Positions 24,203-32,230 are shown, counted from the stretch's first letter. The stretch is 32,844 nucleotides of DNA from Leptofilum sp050292445 (GCA_050292445.1 JBNKLQ010000032.1:1-32844); one strand, 5' to 3'. The notes: generated by a model not told the origin, from the letters alone. A program made the numbers and translations.

Positions 24203-27025
24203 TTACGGGCCGGTTACCACAACCAGTTCTGGTGCGTTGGCTCCCTCATCACTGCTAAAGAGAGTGCGGCCAATGGCATTTGGCAAAAGTGCCAGGCTAA
24301 ATGTGCCGTCACCACTGATATAGCTGGTAACGTCAACTTCAACCCAGGTGCTTGTGCTAAACGCTCCAGACCCATTGATGACGGTACCCGTAGCGGGCGC
24401 ATTGCTGTACGTAAGGCTGCCTTCAGTCCAACTGGTATCGGCAACCTGGGCGACGTCGAAAGCGGTGTTGCCACTGGTGACAAAGACGCGTAGCGTGGCC
24501 GAAGCAACTGGACCATCGAGTCCGGCGACATCAAACTTGAGGTAGCTTAAGATGTCTGGCGCGTCATCAGTGCCCAGGCTGGCGATTGTACCGTAATTTG
24601 CGGTTGGCCGATTAGACAGCACAATGGCATCGTCACTGGCGTTGAAGGTGAAGGTGCTACCGCCTGGTCCTGGAGTATTCGTCGGTGTTGGCGGAACGGC
24701 CGTGTTGGTTGCAGTAGGCGTTGGGCCAACGGGTGTATTTGTTGGTGTCGGTGGGACTGGTGTGTTAGTTGGGGTTGGGCCGCCACTAAACTGAACAACC
24801 AGTTCTGGTGGATTGCTGCCTTCGCGGCTGCTTACCTGAATCAGGCTGGTTTCGGCCGTGCTCAGACCAAAGCTCAAAAGACCATTGCTGGTGACATAGC
24901 CTGTCACGTCCACATCAACAAAATTGTTGGCGGTGATGGCCCCGGAACTATTCAAAACATTGCCCAAAGCGGGGGCATTGCTGCCGTTCAGCGTGAACTC
25001 ACCCCAACTGTTGTCTGCTACCTGATGCACATCATAACCCGCCGCCGAGGTGGACTGAGTGTAGATGCGCAGCGTTGCTTGCGTAACCGGGCCGGTTACG
25101 CCTTGCACGTTAAAGCGGAGATAGCTATTTGTTAACGGGGATGCATCAATGCGCAGCGTTGCTGCCCCACCCAAATTGCCGTTTGGCCGTGAAGAAATGG
25201 CAAAAGCGTCAGCTTCCGGATTCAACGTGACAGAGCCCGTGCCTGGTCCTGGCGTGTTGGTTGGCGTTGGCGGTAGTGGTGTATTGGTTGGTGTCGGCGG
25301 CACACCTGTGCTTGTTGGCGTAGGTGTTGGGCCACCGCCTGTGGTGCAGGAGGCGTAGCTCATGGATGCAATATATGTTCCCCAACGCCCTGAAGTTGTT
25401 CCTGTATTTTTACTGTATTCACCCAAATACCAGAAGGTCGTGCCGTCTGGGTCAATGGTCATGCCAGTGTAGTCACCCCAGCGGCGCGGCGATGTAGATT
25501 CAAAAGAGGTGTAGTTGATTTCACCCGCTTTGATCAGCGTCTCGGCCTGAAGGGTGTTAAGGGGATCCGTGCCTTGCCGTCCCGCGTAGAAAACGCCGGG
25601 GAAGCTGCTGCTGCTTGATTTGGTATAGCCCACAGCCATATCATCACAATGATTGACGGCCAAATCGGGATAGAAGCGGTAATCGCCAGCGCTAGACAAG
25701 ACGCCAGATTGCATAACGGTGGCCGTTGCTGGATTGATCTGTGCCCAGCGAATGCAGTTCACAGAACCGCCGCCAGGATTACAGGCGATGGTCATGGTGG
25801 TCCAGCCAAACCCATTGCGGTATTCAAAATCAAGGGGACGCCAGTCGCCAGCATCTAGTGTTCCACCACCTGACTGTACGGAAGAAAGTGGCAGGCCAGC
25901 GGTAACACCCGTTGACGTATTGAGATTCACGGTGCCAACGGCCGTTACCGTATTAGCCCCAAATGGATCATTCCATGACCAAATGGTGTGGTTTGCGCCA
26001 TCGTAACCTGTTCCTGTGATGAAGTAGTGGGGACCACCCGTTGGCCAGGTGCCTTGATTCCAACCATGTAAATTGATTGGTTGCGGGGTAAATTCATTGT
26101 TGCCCAGATTTTGCATGACGGAGGCAGCAGGCTGACCAGCATACATGGCTTGCTTGTCAAACGCCCAAATGCGGGAATCCAGGAAGCTAAAGGTGAACAT
26201 GTTGGCACCCATGTAGATAGCGTCGTTACCGACACCAGCATGGGGAAAATCAAAAAACAGACTTGCCGTGCCAGTTACAAAATGATAGACATTCCAGCTG
26301 CCGGTCGGGTCGTTGGTTTGCGAAACGGCCAGGCAGTAACCGGTGCCATCGGCATCAATGCCTAAAATGTAACGGTCTGCTGATTCATCATAAATTGCAT
26401 TGGGATCAAAGACGCCGGTACAGTTGGGATTGGCCGACATGAAGCTGTCGAAAGTTGTGGGACCAACCAAAGAGTTTCCGCTTTTGTCGTAGATTTCCAG
26501 GGCCACGTTGACAACAGAAATGATGTGATTGGGACCTACCGTTAGTTCTGGGTCTGGGGGCACGTTGCCGCCGCCACCACAACATTCTGTGTAATCCATG
26601 CTGTCAAAATTAACGCCCAGGGCTGGGGTGAGCGGATTTGGACCATTTGGTTCCTGGATAGCCAGGCTGGGCAGCAGCGCTGCTGATTCTGCTCGAAGTT
26701 CCGCTAATTGCGCTTCACTGCGGATACTATCCCGCTCGTTCAGATCGAGTTCGCCCCGTTCCCAGCGCGCCAGCTGGTTATTCGGGTCGAGTAGCCCTAC
26801 CGGTACGTCGCGCAGGTTGACGGCAAACGGCTCAGCCAACTGAGTCGCTGGTATGGCCAGATTGCCTGCTTCGACAATGTCGCCTGCAGCTGGGGCAAAG
26901 GCCTGTAAAGCTTCCTGGCGGCTGGCAGTTTCTGGCGCAGGGCCAGATGCCAGGCCTACAAGCCAAATGCCGACTGCCAGGAGTGCTATGGGCAGGACAA
27001 TGCGTGGTAGTTTACGAAAAATCAT
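24203..27025 (-). CDS. Secreted propeller-like protein with two DNRLRE (CBM96-like) domains, 940 aa
   Basis: The signal peptide (MIFRKLPRIVLPIALLAVGIW) is followed by a propeptide-like region. A large domain at about 130-555 contains NVPPDPELTVGPNHII, VNVALEIYDKSGN and repeated Trp/Gly-rich strands, which looks like an uncharacterised secreted beta-propeller. Two DNRLRE-like beta-sandwiches lie at about 596-745 and 790-940; both end in PELVV after SSREGSNPPE or SSDEGANAPE. They are separated by PTPTNTP-type linkers (about 560-595 and 746-788), which are common in secreted Chloroflexota proteins. No catalytic motif is recognised. It probably binds carbohydrate or another extracellular polymer. 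GGAGG lies just before the ATG. Confidence 0.88.
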   Translation of the reverse strand: MIFRKLPRIVLPIALLAVGIWLVGLASGPAPETASRQEALQAFAPAAGDIVEAGNLAIPATQLAEPFAVNLRDVPVGLLDPNNQLARWERGELDLNERDSIRSEAQLAELRAESAALLPSLAIQEPNGPNPLTPALGVNFDSMDYTECCGGGGNVPPDPELTVGPNHIISVVNVALEIYDKSGNSLVGPTTFDSFMSANPNCTGVFDPNAIYDESADRYILGIDADGTGYCLAVSQTNDPTGSWNVYHFVTGTASLFFDFPHAGVGNDAIYMGANMFTFSFLDSRIWAFDKQAMYAGQPAASVMQNLGNNEFTPQPINLHGWNQGTWPTGGPHYFITGTGYDGANHTIWSWNDPFGANTVTAVGTVNLNTSTGVTAGLPLSSVQSGGGTLDAGDWRPLDFEYRNGFGWTTMTIACNPGGGSVNCIRWAQINPATATVMQSGVLSSAGDYRFYPDLAVNHCDDMAVGYTKSSSSSFPGVFYAGRQGTDPLNTLQAETLIKAGEINYTSFESTSPRRWGDYTGMTIDPDGTTFWYLGEYSKNTGTTSGRWGTYIASMSYASCTTGGGPTPTPTSTGVPPTPTNTPLPPTPTNTPGPGTGSVTLNPEADAFAISSRPNGNLGGAATLRIDASPLTNSYLRFNVQGVTGPVTQATLRIYTQSTSAAGYDVHQVADNSWGEFTLNGSNAPALGNVLNSSGAITANNFVDVDVTGYVTSNGLLSFGLSTAETSLIQVSSREGSNPPELVVQFSGGPTPTNTPVPPTPTNTPVGPTPTATNTAVPPTPTNTPGPGGSTFTFNASDDAIVLSNRPTANYGTIASLGTDDAPDILSYLKFDVAGLDGPVASATLRVFVTSGNTAFDVAQVADTSWTEGSLTYSNAPATGTVINGSGAFSTSTWVEVDVTSYISGDGTFSLALLPNAIGRTLFSSDEGANAPELVVVTGP

Positions 27026-27470
27026 TTATACCTCCTCACGGTAATTCTGCTGGGGTTGTTTATTTTCATAGACCACTTTGTGCATAGGGCCCACTGGGAC
27101 ACGCTGGTGAGTCTATGTTGAATCACTTTCTATTGAATGATGGTATCGTCATGAAGCAAACGCAAGAATATTGCGTTCCTTAAATTGCAGGAATTTCCCC
27201 GCTTTTGCATGGACGGCCAGGAGAACGGCCGTTTCCTTCCATTTGATACGGTAGGCAGGCTTTCTTAAAGGGGTACTTTCGTTATCGTTTCCAGACGCCG
27301 GGTATTGAGCTCCGTTACAAATAAAAAAAGAGCAATCCACCCGAGAGGGTAAATTACTCTTTTTGGCGCGTGGTTAATCAAAACTTCTTGTAGTAGTCAC
27401 AGCTGATTCAACGATGCTTAGTAAGAATGCTTGCTTATTCTGCTTCGGGTTTTAACCGGCAAGCATTATA
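27026..27470. other. Gene-free interval between the DNRLRE gene and the TPR gene (445 bases)
   Basis: No convincing gene was found. The interval holds the terminator at 27326-27364, a small hairpin ACGCAA-GAATA-TTGCGT at 27160-27176, one intergenic ACGGCCGT at 27225-27232, and an inverted repeat AATGCTTGC (27426-27434) / GCAAGCATT (27459-27467) just past the end of the TPR gene. A 63-codon minus-strand reading frame (27149-27340) exists but overlaps the terminator and has no supporting features. Confidence 0.6.
27326..27364 (-). terminator. Intrinsic terminator after the TPR gene
   Basis: The stem AAAAGAGCAAT (27326-27336) pairs with ATTACTCTTTT (27353-27363) with one mismatch, and an inner ACCC/GGGT stem closes the loop. 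On the minus strand it is followed by a run of seven T, so it should end transcription coming from the TPR gene. Confidence 0.85.
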
Positions 27471-28154
27471 CTAACTCAAGAGGAGATAAGCCAGTACGAT
27501 CATGACGATGACGGCGAGCGTAACCAGGAGGCCTAAAAGCATATTCAAATTGCGGGTGCTTTGTTTGGCAACATGGGTTGTTTTTGGCGGTTTTCGCTGT
27601 GGTTTGTCCAAGGTTTTTTTGAGTTCAGCGGCAACTTGATCTGATTTGGTTGCGGGTTCGGCCGTTTTGCCCACGACAGTAGGGCTTTCCTCCACAGCTT
27701 TTGTAGAATCGTCTGCCAATGCGACCGGTTCTTTGAGCCAATCGGGTAGGTCTTCATTCGGAACGGCCGTTTCTTCCGCAGGTTTTGGAGGAGCGGCCGA
27801 AATCTCTTCGCCGCCTTCTTCGCGTAGCCAGTCAGGTAATGCATCCGTTTCTGATTGAGCCAGGACATCCATCGGTTGGCTGGCTGCTTCGGCGATAGTA
27901 GTAGTTGGGGCCACTGTTGCGGCTGCTTGAAGAGAGGCAAGCTGTTCCTTGGCTTTTTCATGATCCGGGTCCAAGGCCAGCGTTTTGCTAAGGTAAGCAG
28001 CCTGCTTTTGCGGCGAATCGACCAGCAAGCTTAGCAAATACCAGCCCTGTACCTGTTGGGGGTCTTCATCTAACAGCTCTATCAGCTGACGTTGTGCTGT
28101 CGCTTTGTCACCGATTCTTGCTGCGGCAATTGCATCTTTAAGCTTTTCATCCAT
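27471..28154 (-). CDS. TPR-containing protein with C-terminal membrane anchor, 227 aa
   Basis: The N-terminal 80 residues form tetratricopeptide-like helices (DAIAAARIGDKATAQRQLIE; VQGWYLLSLLVDSPQKQAAYL; TLALDPDHEKAKEQL). A low-complexity acidic/alanine middle contains two LPDWL motifs (ALPDWLREE, DLPDWLKEP). The last 25 residues are a single hydrophobic helix (LGLLVTLAVIVMIVLAYLLL), so the protein should be tail-anchored with the TPR in the cytoplasm. The ATG at 28154 is preferred to an ATG 19 codons upstream because AGGAGG stands 10 bases before it. Its role is probably scaffolding; no partner can be named. Confidence 0.8.
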   Translation of the reverse strand: MDEKLKDAIAAARIGDKATAQRQLIELLDEDPQQVQGWYLLSLLVDSPQKQAAYLSKTLALDPDHEKAKEQLASLQAAATVAPTTTIAEAASQPMDVLAQSETDALPDWLREEGGEEISAAPPKPAEETAVPNEDLPDWLKEPVALADDSTKAVEESPTVVGKTAEPATKSDQVAAELKKTLDKPQRKPPKTTHVAKQSTRNLNMLLGLLVTLAVIVMIVLAYLLLS

Positions 28155-28252
28155 GAGAAACCATCCTCCTGAGCCACCATTTACATAACAATACTTACTG
28201 TTGGCAAGCATTGTAGCATGGCTTGAACAAAATTTCGAGGGGGTAAATTCAA

Positions 28253-28933
28253 TTAATTTTGGCTGCGAATATGATTGAGGCTGGGGCAGGGGTAATGAAG
28301 ATGGGCTTTTTGTACGGCCGTTAAATCAATGTGGGCCAATGCCTCTGGTGTTAAAACCTCAGCTAAAGCCATGATCAGGTCACAAATGGGCAATCCCATT
28401 ACATTGCAATAACATCCTTCTAATTGAGCCACTGGCCGAAATTGGGGATGCTGAATAGCATAAGCGCCAGCTTTGTCCAGTGGATCGCCCGTCGCCACGT
28501 AGGCATCAATTTCTGTGTCGGGGTAAGGGCGCATGGTGACAACGGCCGTACTCACGCCTTGCCATTCCCAGCCGCTGTCTGGTTCCAATAGCACGACGCC
28601 TGTATGAACTTCGTGTTGTGTGTCACGTAACCGGCGCAGCATTTGCCGGGCTTCCTGATCATTGGCTGGTTTATTGAGCATTTCTCCAGCAAACGCTACA
28701 GTTGTATCAGCTGACAGGATAAGAGTGTGGGGTGGAAGAACGGCCGTATCCAAAAACCCCGCAATCTTGTTCGATTTCAGCCGGGCTGTTTGCACAACAT
28801 TACGTGCGGGGTCAGGCGTGGTGACACTATCTTCATCCACATCTGCCACCATTACTTGAAAGGGAAAACCCAGCAGCTGAATAAGCTCGCGGCGGCGCGG
28901 CGATTGTGAGGCTAAAATAAATTGAGTCTGCAT
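28253..28933 (-). CDS. maf: Maf-family nucleoside triphosphate pyrophosphatase, 226 aa
   Basis: This cytoplasmic house-cleaning enzyme hydrolyses non-canonical or excess NTPs (typically dTTP/UTP in the YhdE group) to the monophosphate and pyrophosphate. The signature ASQSPRRRELI lies at residues 8-18, the catalytic Asp76 in SADTTV, and GDPLDKAGAYAIQ near 157-169. An in-frame start ten codons upstream would overlap the rplL terminator, so the ATG at 28933 (MQTQFILASQ) is taken. No strong ribosome-binding site is visible. ACGGCCGT occurs three times in the gene. It lies just downstream of the ribosomal cluster, separated by a terminator. Confidence 0.93.
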   Translation of the reverse strand: MQTQFILASQSPRRRELIQLLGFPFQVMVADVDEDSVTTPDPARNVVQTARLKSNKIAGFLDTAVLPPHTLILSADTTVAFAGEMLNKPANDQEARQMLRRLRDTQHEVHTGVVLLEPDSGWEWQGVSTAVVTMRPYPDTEIDAYVATGDPLDKAGAYAIQHPQFRPVAQLEGCYCNVMGLPICDLIMALAEVLTPEALAHIDLTAVQKAHLHYPCPSLNHIRSQN

Positions 28934-28942
28934 GATAAGAGA

Positions 28943-28979
28943 ATAAAAAAAGGCTAGACCCATTGGGCACTAGCCTTTT
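28943..28979 (-). terminator. Intrinsic terminator after rplL
   Basis: The stem AAAAGGCTAG (28948-28957) pairs with CTAGCCTTTT (28970-28979) around a 12-base loop. On the minus strand it is followed by seven T, ending the rplJL transcript just before maf. Confidence 0.92.
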
Positions 28980-29001
28980 ACTTTTTTTCTCAAAGAAAAT
29001 C

Positions 29002-29382
29002 TTACTTCAATTCTACAACGGCACCAGCTTCTTCCAACTTGGCCTTAGCTTCTTCTGCTGCTTCTTTGCTGACAGCTTCCATAATGGTACCGAGATTGTC
29101 AACGACTTCTTTAGCCTCTTTCAAACCCAAAGCTGTCAAGGCACGAACCTCTTTAATGACGTTGATTTTCTTGGGGCCAACCTCTTTCAAAACGACGTCA
29201 AACTCAGTTTGTTCTTCAGCAGCTTCAGCTTCAGCGCCACCCATCATGCCAGGCATGGCAGCCATTGCCATTGGTGCTGCAGCGCTAACGCCCCATTTTT
29301 CTTCCAACATGCTAGTTAATTCAGCAGCTTCCAACAAGGTTAAACTGCTCAGATCATCTACAATTTTTTCTAAATCGGCCAC
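29002..29382 (-). CDS. rplL: 50S ribosomal protein L7/L12, 126 aa
   Basis: The stalk protein that recruits GTPase translation factors. It has the N-terminal dimerisation helix (LEKIVDDLSSLTLLEAAELTSML), an Ala/Gly/Met-rich hinge, and the C-terminal domain with EFDVVLKEVGPKKINVIKEVR and LGLKEAKEVVD. Length is normal. The start is GTG with GGAGGA before it. It is the last gene of the cluster, 60 bases after rplJ. Confidence 0.98.
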   Translation of the reverse strand: MADLEKIVDDLSSLTLLEAAELTSMLEEKWGVSAAAPMAMAAMPGMMGGAEAEAAEEQTEFDVVLKEVGPKKINVIKEVRALTALGLKEAKEVVDNLGTIMEAVSKEAAEEAKAKLEEAGAVVELK

Positions 29383-29442
29383 TTTAAATATCCTCCGAAA
29401 ATTTTATTTGTTTTAATTAATTATTTGTACAACAAAGCGAGA

Positions 29443-29982
29443 CTAAGCCGTTTCGGCCGTACCTTCTTCACTTTTTGCGTATGCATCAACAACATTAACA
29501 ACCTGCCGTACACCACTGGCCAAAACAGAGGCCATGTTGCGTGCCGGGGCGCTGAGAAGTCCAGCAATCTGTGCTCGCAACTGTTCCAGGCTTGGCAGTT
29601 TTGCTAATGATTCAACTTGCTCAACGGTCAGGAACTCGTCACCCAGAAAACCGCCGCGCAAAGTTACCTTTTCATCATCCTTGGCAAAATCGACTAATGC
29701 TTTTGCTAATGATGGTGCCTCTTCAAAGGCAAAGCCTGTTGCCAGTTGGCCTTCCAAAAAATCATCTGGTAACTCAATTTCCGCTTTTTCTAGCGCCAAT
29801 TTGAACAGTGTGTTCTTGGTTACATGAAATGTTCCATTTGCTTCATAAATTTTGTCGCGCAGAGCATTCATCTGCTTAACATTCATGCCACTGTATTCTG
29901 CTAAAAAGATAGCGCGGCTGTTCTCGATTAATTCATCATATTGAGCTAGCAATTCTACTTTGCGTGCTTTTGTAATTGCCAA
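29443..29982 (-). CDS. rplJ: 50S ribosomal protein L10, 179 aa
   Basis: L10 forms the base of the L7/L12 stalk. The N-terminal rRNA-binding domain (KVELLAQYDELIENSRAIFLAEYSGMNVKQM, RDKIYEANGTFHVTKNTL) and the C-terminal helix that binds L12 dimers are both present. Start is TTG with an excellent AAAGGAGGTGA site. A terminator-like hairpin directly precedes the ribosome-binding site, in line with the known autogenous control of rplJL by L10(L12)4. Confidence 0.98.
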   Translation of the reverse strand: MAITKARKVELLAQYDELIENSRAIFLAEYSGMNVKQMNALRDKIYEANGTFHVTKNTLFKLALEKAEIELPDDFLEGQLATGFAFEEAPSLAKALVDFAKDDEKVTLRGGFLGDEFLTVEQVESLAKLPSLEQLRAQIAGLLSAPARNMASVLASGVRQVVNVVDAYAKSEEGTAETA

Positions 29983-30010
29983 ATTTATTCACCTCCTTTC
30001 AGTGAAATAA

Positions 30011-30042
30011 AAAAATCCTCATGCCAGTGAGCATGAGGATTT
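30011..30042 (-). terminator. rplJ attenuator (intrinsic terminator in the leader)
   Basis: The 12-bp perfect stem AAATCCTCATGC (30013-30024) / GCATGAGGATTT (30031-30042) has a 6-base loop and a T7 run on the minus strand. It lies between the leader and the rplJ ribosome-binding site, where it can stop transcription when L10 is in excess. Confidence 0.9.
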
Positions 30043-30043
30043 G

Positions 30044-30310
30044 ACAGACAATCTAAAACAAAAACATATGCCGGGTTCTGTTACCTTTGATAAGTTTTTG
30101 CTTGAAGAAGTTTGCACATCCCCACCTCGGCTGGCGATTTTAATACGATTTAACTCGTAACCAACTGTCTATGGTAGAGTAGTGTTTCGCCAAACAAGTG
30201 ATAATGGTATCGGGGCGAAACACTTTAGCGGAAGCGAACTTTTTTGTTGTTAACCAACATGAAATCTGCTTCCGCAATAGAGCGGTTTAGTTTTTAATCA
30301 GCCCGTATTT
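30044..30310 (-). promoter_or_regulatory. rplJ leader region (L10 leader-like RNA)
   Basis: In the 328-base gap between rplA and rplJ the minus-strand transcript carries CCGAGGTG and CCGGCATATG-like segments (30065-30140), resembling the Rfam L10 leader with its kink-turn. Two strong hairpins follow the rplA stop: GCGGAAGC (30228-30235) / GCTTCCGC (30268-30275) and AGTGTTTCGC (30181-30190) / GCGAAACACT (30215-30224). The L10-binding assignment is by resemblance and position. Confidence 0.7.
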
Positions 30311-31012
30311 TTACGACAAAGCTTCGCTTGTGTCAAGGCGAATACCAGGACCCATCGTATTGGCCATCACAATGCGATGGACGTAGGTGCCTTTTACCGC
30401 AGCGGGACGGGCGCGTTTAATGGTGTCCAGCAGATGGTTCAGGTTGTCCATTAGCTGTTCTTCTGTGAAGCTGGCTTTACCAATCGGTGCATGAATATTG
30501 GACGTCCTATCAATACGGAACTCTACACGACCTGCTTTTGATTCCTCAATTAAGCGTGGTAAATCTTGGCCTGGGGCCACGGTTCCAGCCCGCGGATTAG
30601 GCATTAACCCACGTGGACCTAACACACGACCCAAACGGCCGACTTTACCCATCATGCTGGGCACAGCAATCGCTACATCAAAATCAGTCCAACCGTCTTG
30701 AATCTTTTTGATTAGTTCATCGTCGGCAATGTAGTCGGCACCAGCTTCTTCAGCCAGGCGAGCATCTTCACCTTCGGCAAAGACAAGGACACGGACCGTT
30801 TTACCCAAACCGTGGGGCAGGTTAAGCACTTCACGTATCTGTTGGTCGGCATGACGCGGATCGACACCCAAGCGCATATGAACTTCTACGGTGGGGTCAA
30901 ATTTCGTGAAAGCCGTTTCCTTGATTAATTTGACAGCCTCGGACCGGGAATATAATTTGTCCCGATCAATTTTGGCTGCTGCTTCCAAATATTTACGTCC
31001 TCGTTTTGGCAT
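30311..31012 (-). CDS. rplA: 50S ribosomal protein L1, 233 aa
   Basis: L1 builds the mobile L1 stalk at the E site and represses translation of its own operon. The typical opening (MPKRGRKYLEAAAKIDRDKLYS), the GLGKTVRVLVFAEG segment and RVLGPRGLMPNPRAGTV are all present, and the length is normal. AAGGAG stands before the ATG. It follows rplK by 50 bases in the usual order. Confidence 0.98.
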   Translation of the reverse strand: MPKRGRKYLEAAAKIDRDKLYSRSEAVKLIKETAFTKFDPTVEVHMRLGVDPRHADQQIREVLNLPHGLGKTVRVLVFAEGEDARLAEEAGADYIADDELIKKIQDGWTDFDVAIAVPSMMGKVGRLGRVLGPRGLMPNPRAGTVAPGQDLPRLIEESKAGRVEFRIDRTSNIHAPIGKASFTEEQLMDNLNHLLDTIKRARPAAVKGTYVHRIVMANTMGPGIRLDTSEALS

Positions 31013-31062
31013 AATTACTCCTTGTGGTTTTAACGAACTTGGTAAAGTTCTCCCACGATAAC

Positions 31063-31488
31063 TTAGTCAGATACCGTAATGCCCATGCTTCGTGCTGTAC
31101 CAGCAATAATTTTGATGGCTGCATCCATGTCTCGGGCATTTAAATCTTTCATCTTTATTTCTGCAATTTCCCGCAGTTGGCTGTTTGTTACCGAACCAAC
31201 TTTGTCACGGTTGGGTACTGAGGACCCGCCCCGGATGCCAGCTGCTTTCTTTAGCAGATCAGTTGCCGGGGGTGTTTTAAGGATGAAGTTAAAGCTGCCA
31301 TCCTGAAAAACGGTTACCTCAACCGGAATAACTTGCCCAACCTGGCCACCGGTCTTGGCATTATACTCTTTACAAAATTGCATCAAGTTAATGCCGTGGG
31401 GGCCTAAGGCCGTACCAACGGGGGGCGCTGGATTGGCTTTGCCACCTTGAATTTGAATCTTTACAACTGCTTTGATTTTTTTAGCCAT
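31063..31488 (-). CDS. rplK: 50S ribosomal protein L11, 141 aa
   Basis: L11 sits at the GTPase-associated centre with L10. The N-terminal domain shows KIQIQGGKANPAPPVGTALG with the conserved proline pair, and the C-terminal rRNA-binding domain ends KIIAGTARSMGITV. Length is canonical. The ATG has CGGAGG just upstream, preceded by a short GCCTGAGCACAGGC hairpin and a strong terminator-like hairpin in the leader. Confidence 0.98.
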   Translation of the reverse strand: MAKKIKAVVKIQIQGGKANPAPPVGTALGPHGINLMQFCKEYNAKTGGQVGQVIPVEVTVFQDGSFNFILKTPPATDLLKKAAGIRGGSSVPNRDKVGSVTNSQLREIAEIKMKDLNARDMDAAIKIIAGTARSMGITVSD

Positions 31489-31510
31489 ATTACCTCCGTG
31501 GAGTGCAAAC

Positions 31511-31524
31511 GCCTGTGCTCAGGC
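31511..31524 (-). promoter_or_regulatory. Small hairpin in the rplK leader
   Basis: GCCTG/CAGGC pair around a 4-base loop about 12 bases upstream of the rplK ribosome-binding site. In other bacteria L1 binds the mRNA near here; whether this hairpin is that site cannot be told by eye. Confidence 0.45.
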
Positions 31525-31541
31525 TCCTCCAAAAATCAAAC

Positions 31542-31594
31542 AACAAAAAAATACGAAGGCAGCATTTGCCGCAGTAACCAGCAAACTGCCCTCG
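31542..31594 (-). terminator. Terminator or attenuator between nusG and rplK
   Basis: On the minus strand a 9-bp stem (CGAGGGCAG with CTGCCTTCG, one G-U) continues into TTTGC/GCAAA and is followed by seven T and further T-rich sequence. The rplK ribosome-binding site follows. It could uncouple nusG from the rplKA genes. Confidence 0.82.
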
Positions 31595-31606
31595 CGAATA
31601 AACGAT

Positions 31607-32230
31607 TTATACTTTTTCGACGTGCAAGAAATCGAGTTCGACCGGTGTTTCGCGGCCAAAGAAGGATACCATTACCCGGACTTTGGCTCGATCAGCATCA
31701 ATTTCAGAAACAGAACCAATAAAATCGGCAAATGGACCGGTGCCAATGCGAACTTTTTCCCCGATTTGGAAGTCGAATTTCACCTTGGGTGCTTCTGCTT
31801 CCATGCGGTTCATGATTTTAGATACTTCTTCTGGGCGTAGGGGGGTAGGTTCGTTACCCATACCGACAAAACCAGTCACGCCAGGCGTATTACGCACAAC
31901 GTACCAGGAATCTTCATCTAGCAGCATTTGCACCAGAATGTAGCCGGGGAAAACGCGGCGCTCTACAGTACGACGTTTACCGTCTTTAATCTCAATTTCT
32001 TCTTCGGTAGGAATGACGACATCAAAGATTTTGCCTTGCATGCCCATTGTTTCAATACGCTGCTCAATGCTGTGGCGTACTTTGTTTTCGTAGCCAGAAT
32101 AGCAGTGAACGACGTACCAGGAACGGCCGTCATCTGGAATGGGACTGCTTGTTTCACTACCTGCTGACAAAGAAGAATCTTTGGTTTCTACTTCTTCCAC
32201 GTCTTCTTTATCTTCAATTTCATTACTCAT
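31607..32230 (-). CDS. nusG: Transcription termination/antitermination factor NusG, 207 aa
   Basis: NusG binds RNA polymerase through its NGN domain and links it to Rho or the ribosome through its KOW domain. Here NGN spans about 36-145 (SWYVVHCYSGYENKVRHSI; RVFPGYILVQM; VRNTPGVTGFVG) and KOW about 155-205 (GEKVRIGTGPFADFIGSV). An acidic N-terminal extension of about 35 residues precedes NGN, as in many Chloroflexota and other non-enteric NusGs. Start has no strong ribosome-binding site. It follows secE by 38 bases. Confidence 0.98.
   Translation of the reverse strand: MSNEIEDKEDVEEVETKDSSLSAGSETSSPIPDDGRSWYVVHCYSGYENKVRHSIEQRIETMGMQGKIFDVVIPTEEEIEIKDGKRRTVERRVFPGYILVQMLLDEDSWYVVRNTPGVTGFVGMGNEPTPLRPEEVSKIMNRMEAEAPKVKFDFQIGEKVRIGTGPFADFIGSVSEIDADRAKVRVMVSFFGRETPVELDFLHVEKV

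Larger units (their letters stand above)
2099..32130. repeat. Dispersed highly iterated palindrome ACGGCCGT (about 45 copies)
   Basis: Hand count of exact copies, by first base: 2099, 4373, 4890, 5190, 6447, 6949, 8069, 8230, 8500, 8539, 9055, 9272, 9371, 9822, 10571, 11249, 11520, 12366, 12772, 13035, 13080, 13612, 13899, 13924, 14764, 14937, 15906, 17594, 19887, 20879, 21306, 22290, 22349, 22994, 23490, 23523, 23688, 24696, 25938, 27225, 27763, 28314, 28542, 28740, 32123. About 14 more sites keep only the CGGCCG core. Most are flanked by A on the left and T on the right. They lie in coding sequence, read as Thr-Ala-Val, Asn-Gly-Arg or Arg-Pro-Phe depending on frame; 27225 is intergenic. The first 2 kb and the ribosomal cluster are poor in copies. 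Confidence 0.9.

Noticed and set aside
27149..27340. 63-codon minus-strand reading frame
   Set aside because: It overlaps the T-rich terminator region, has no ribosome-binding site or recognisable domain, and much of it is spacer sequence with a chance ACGGCCGT.
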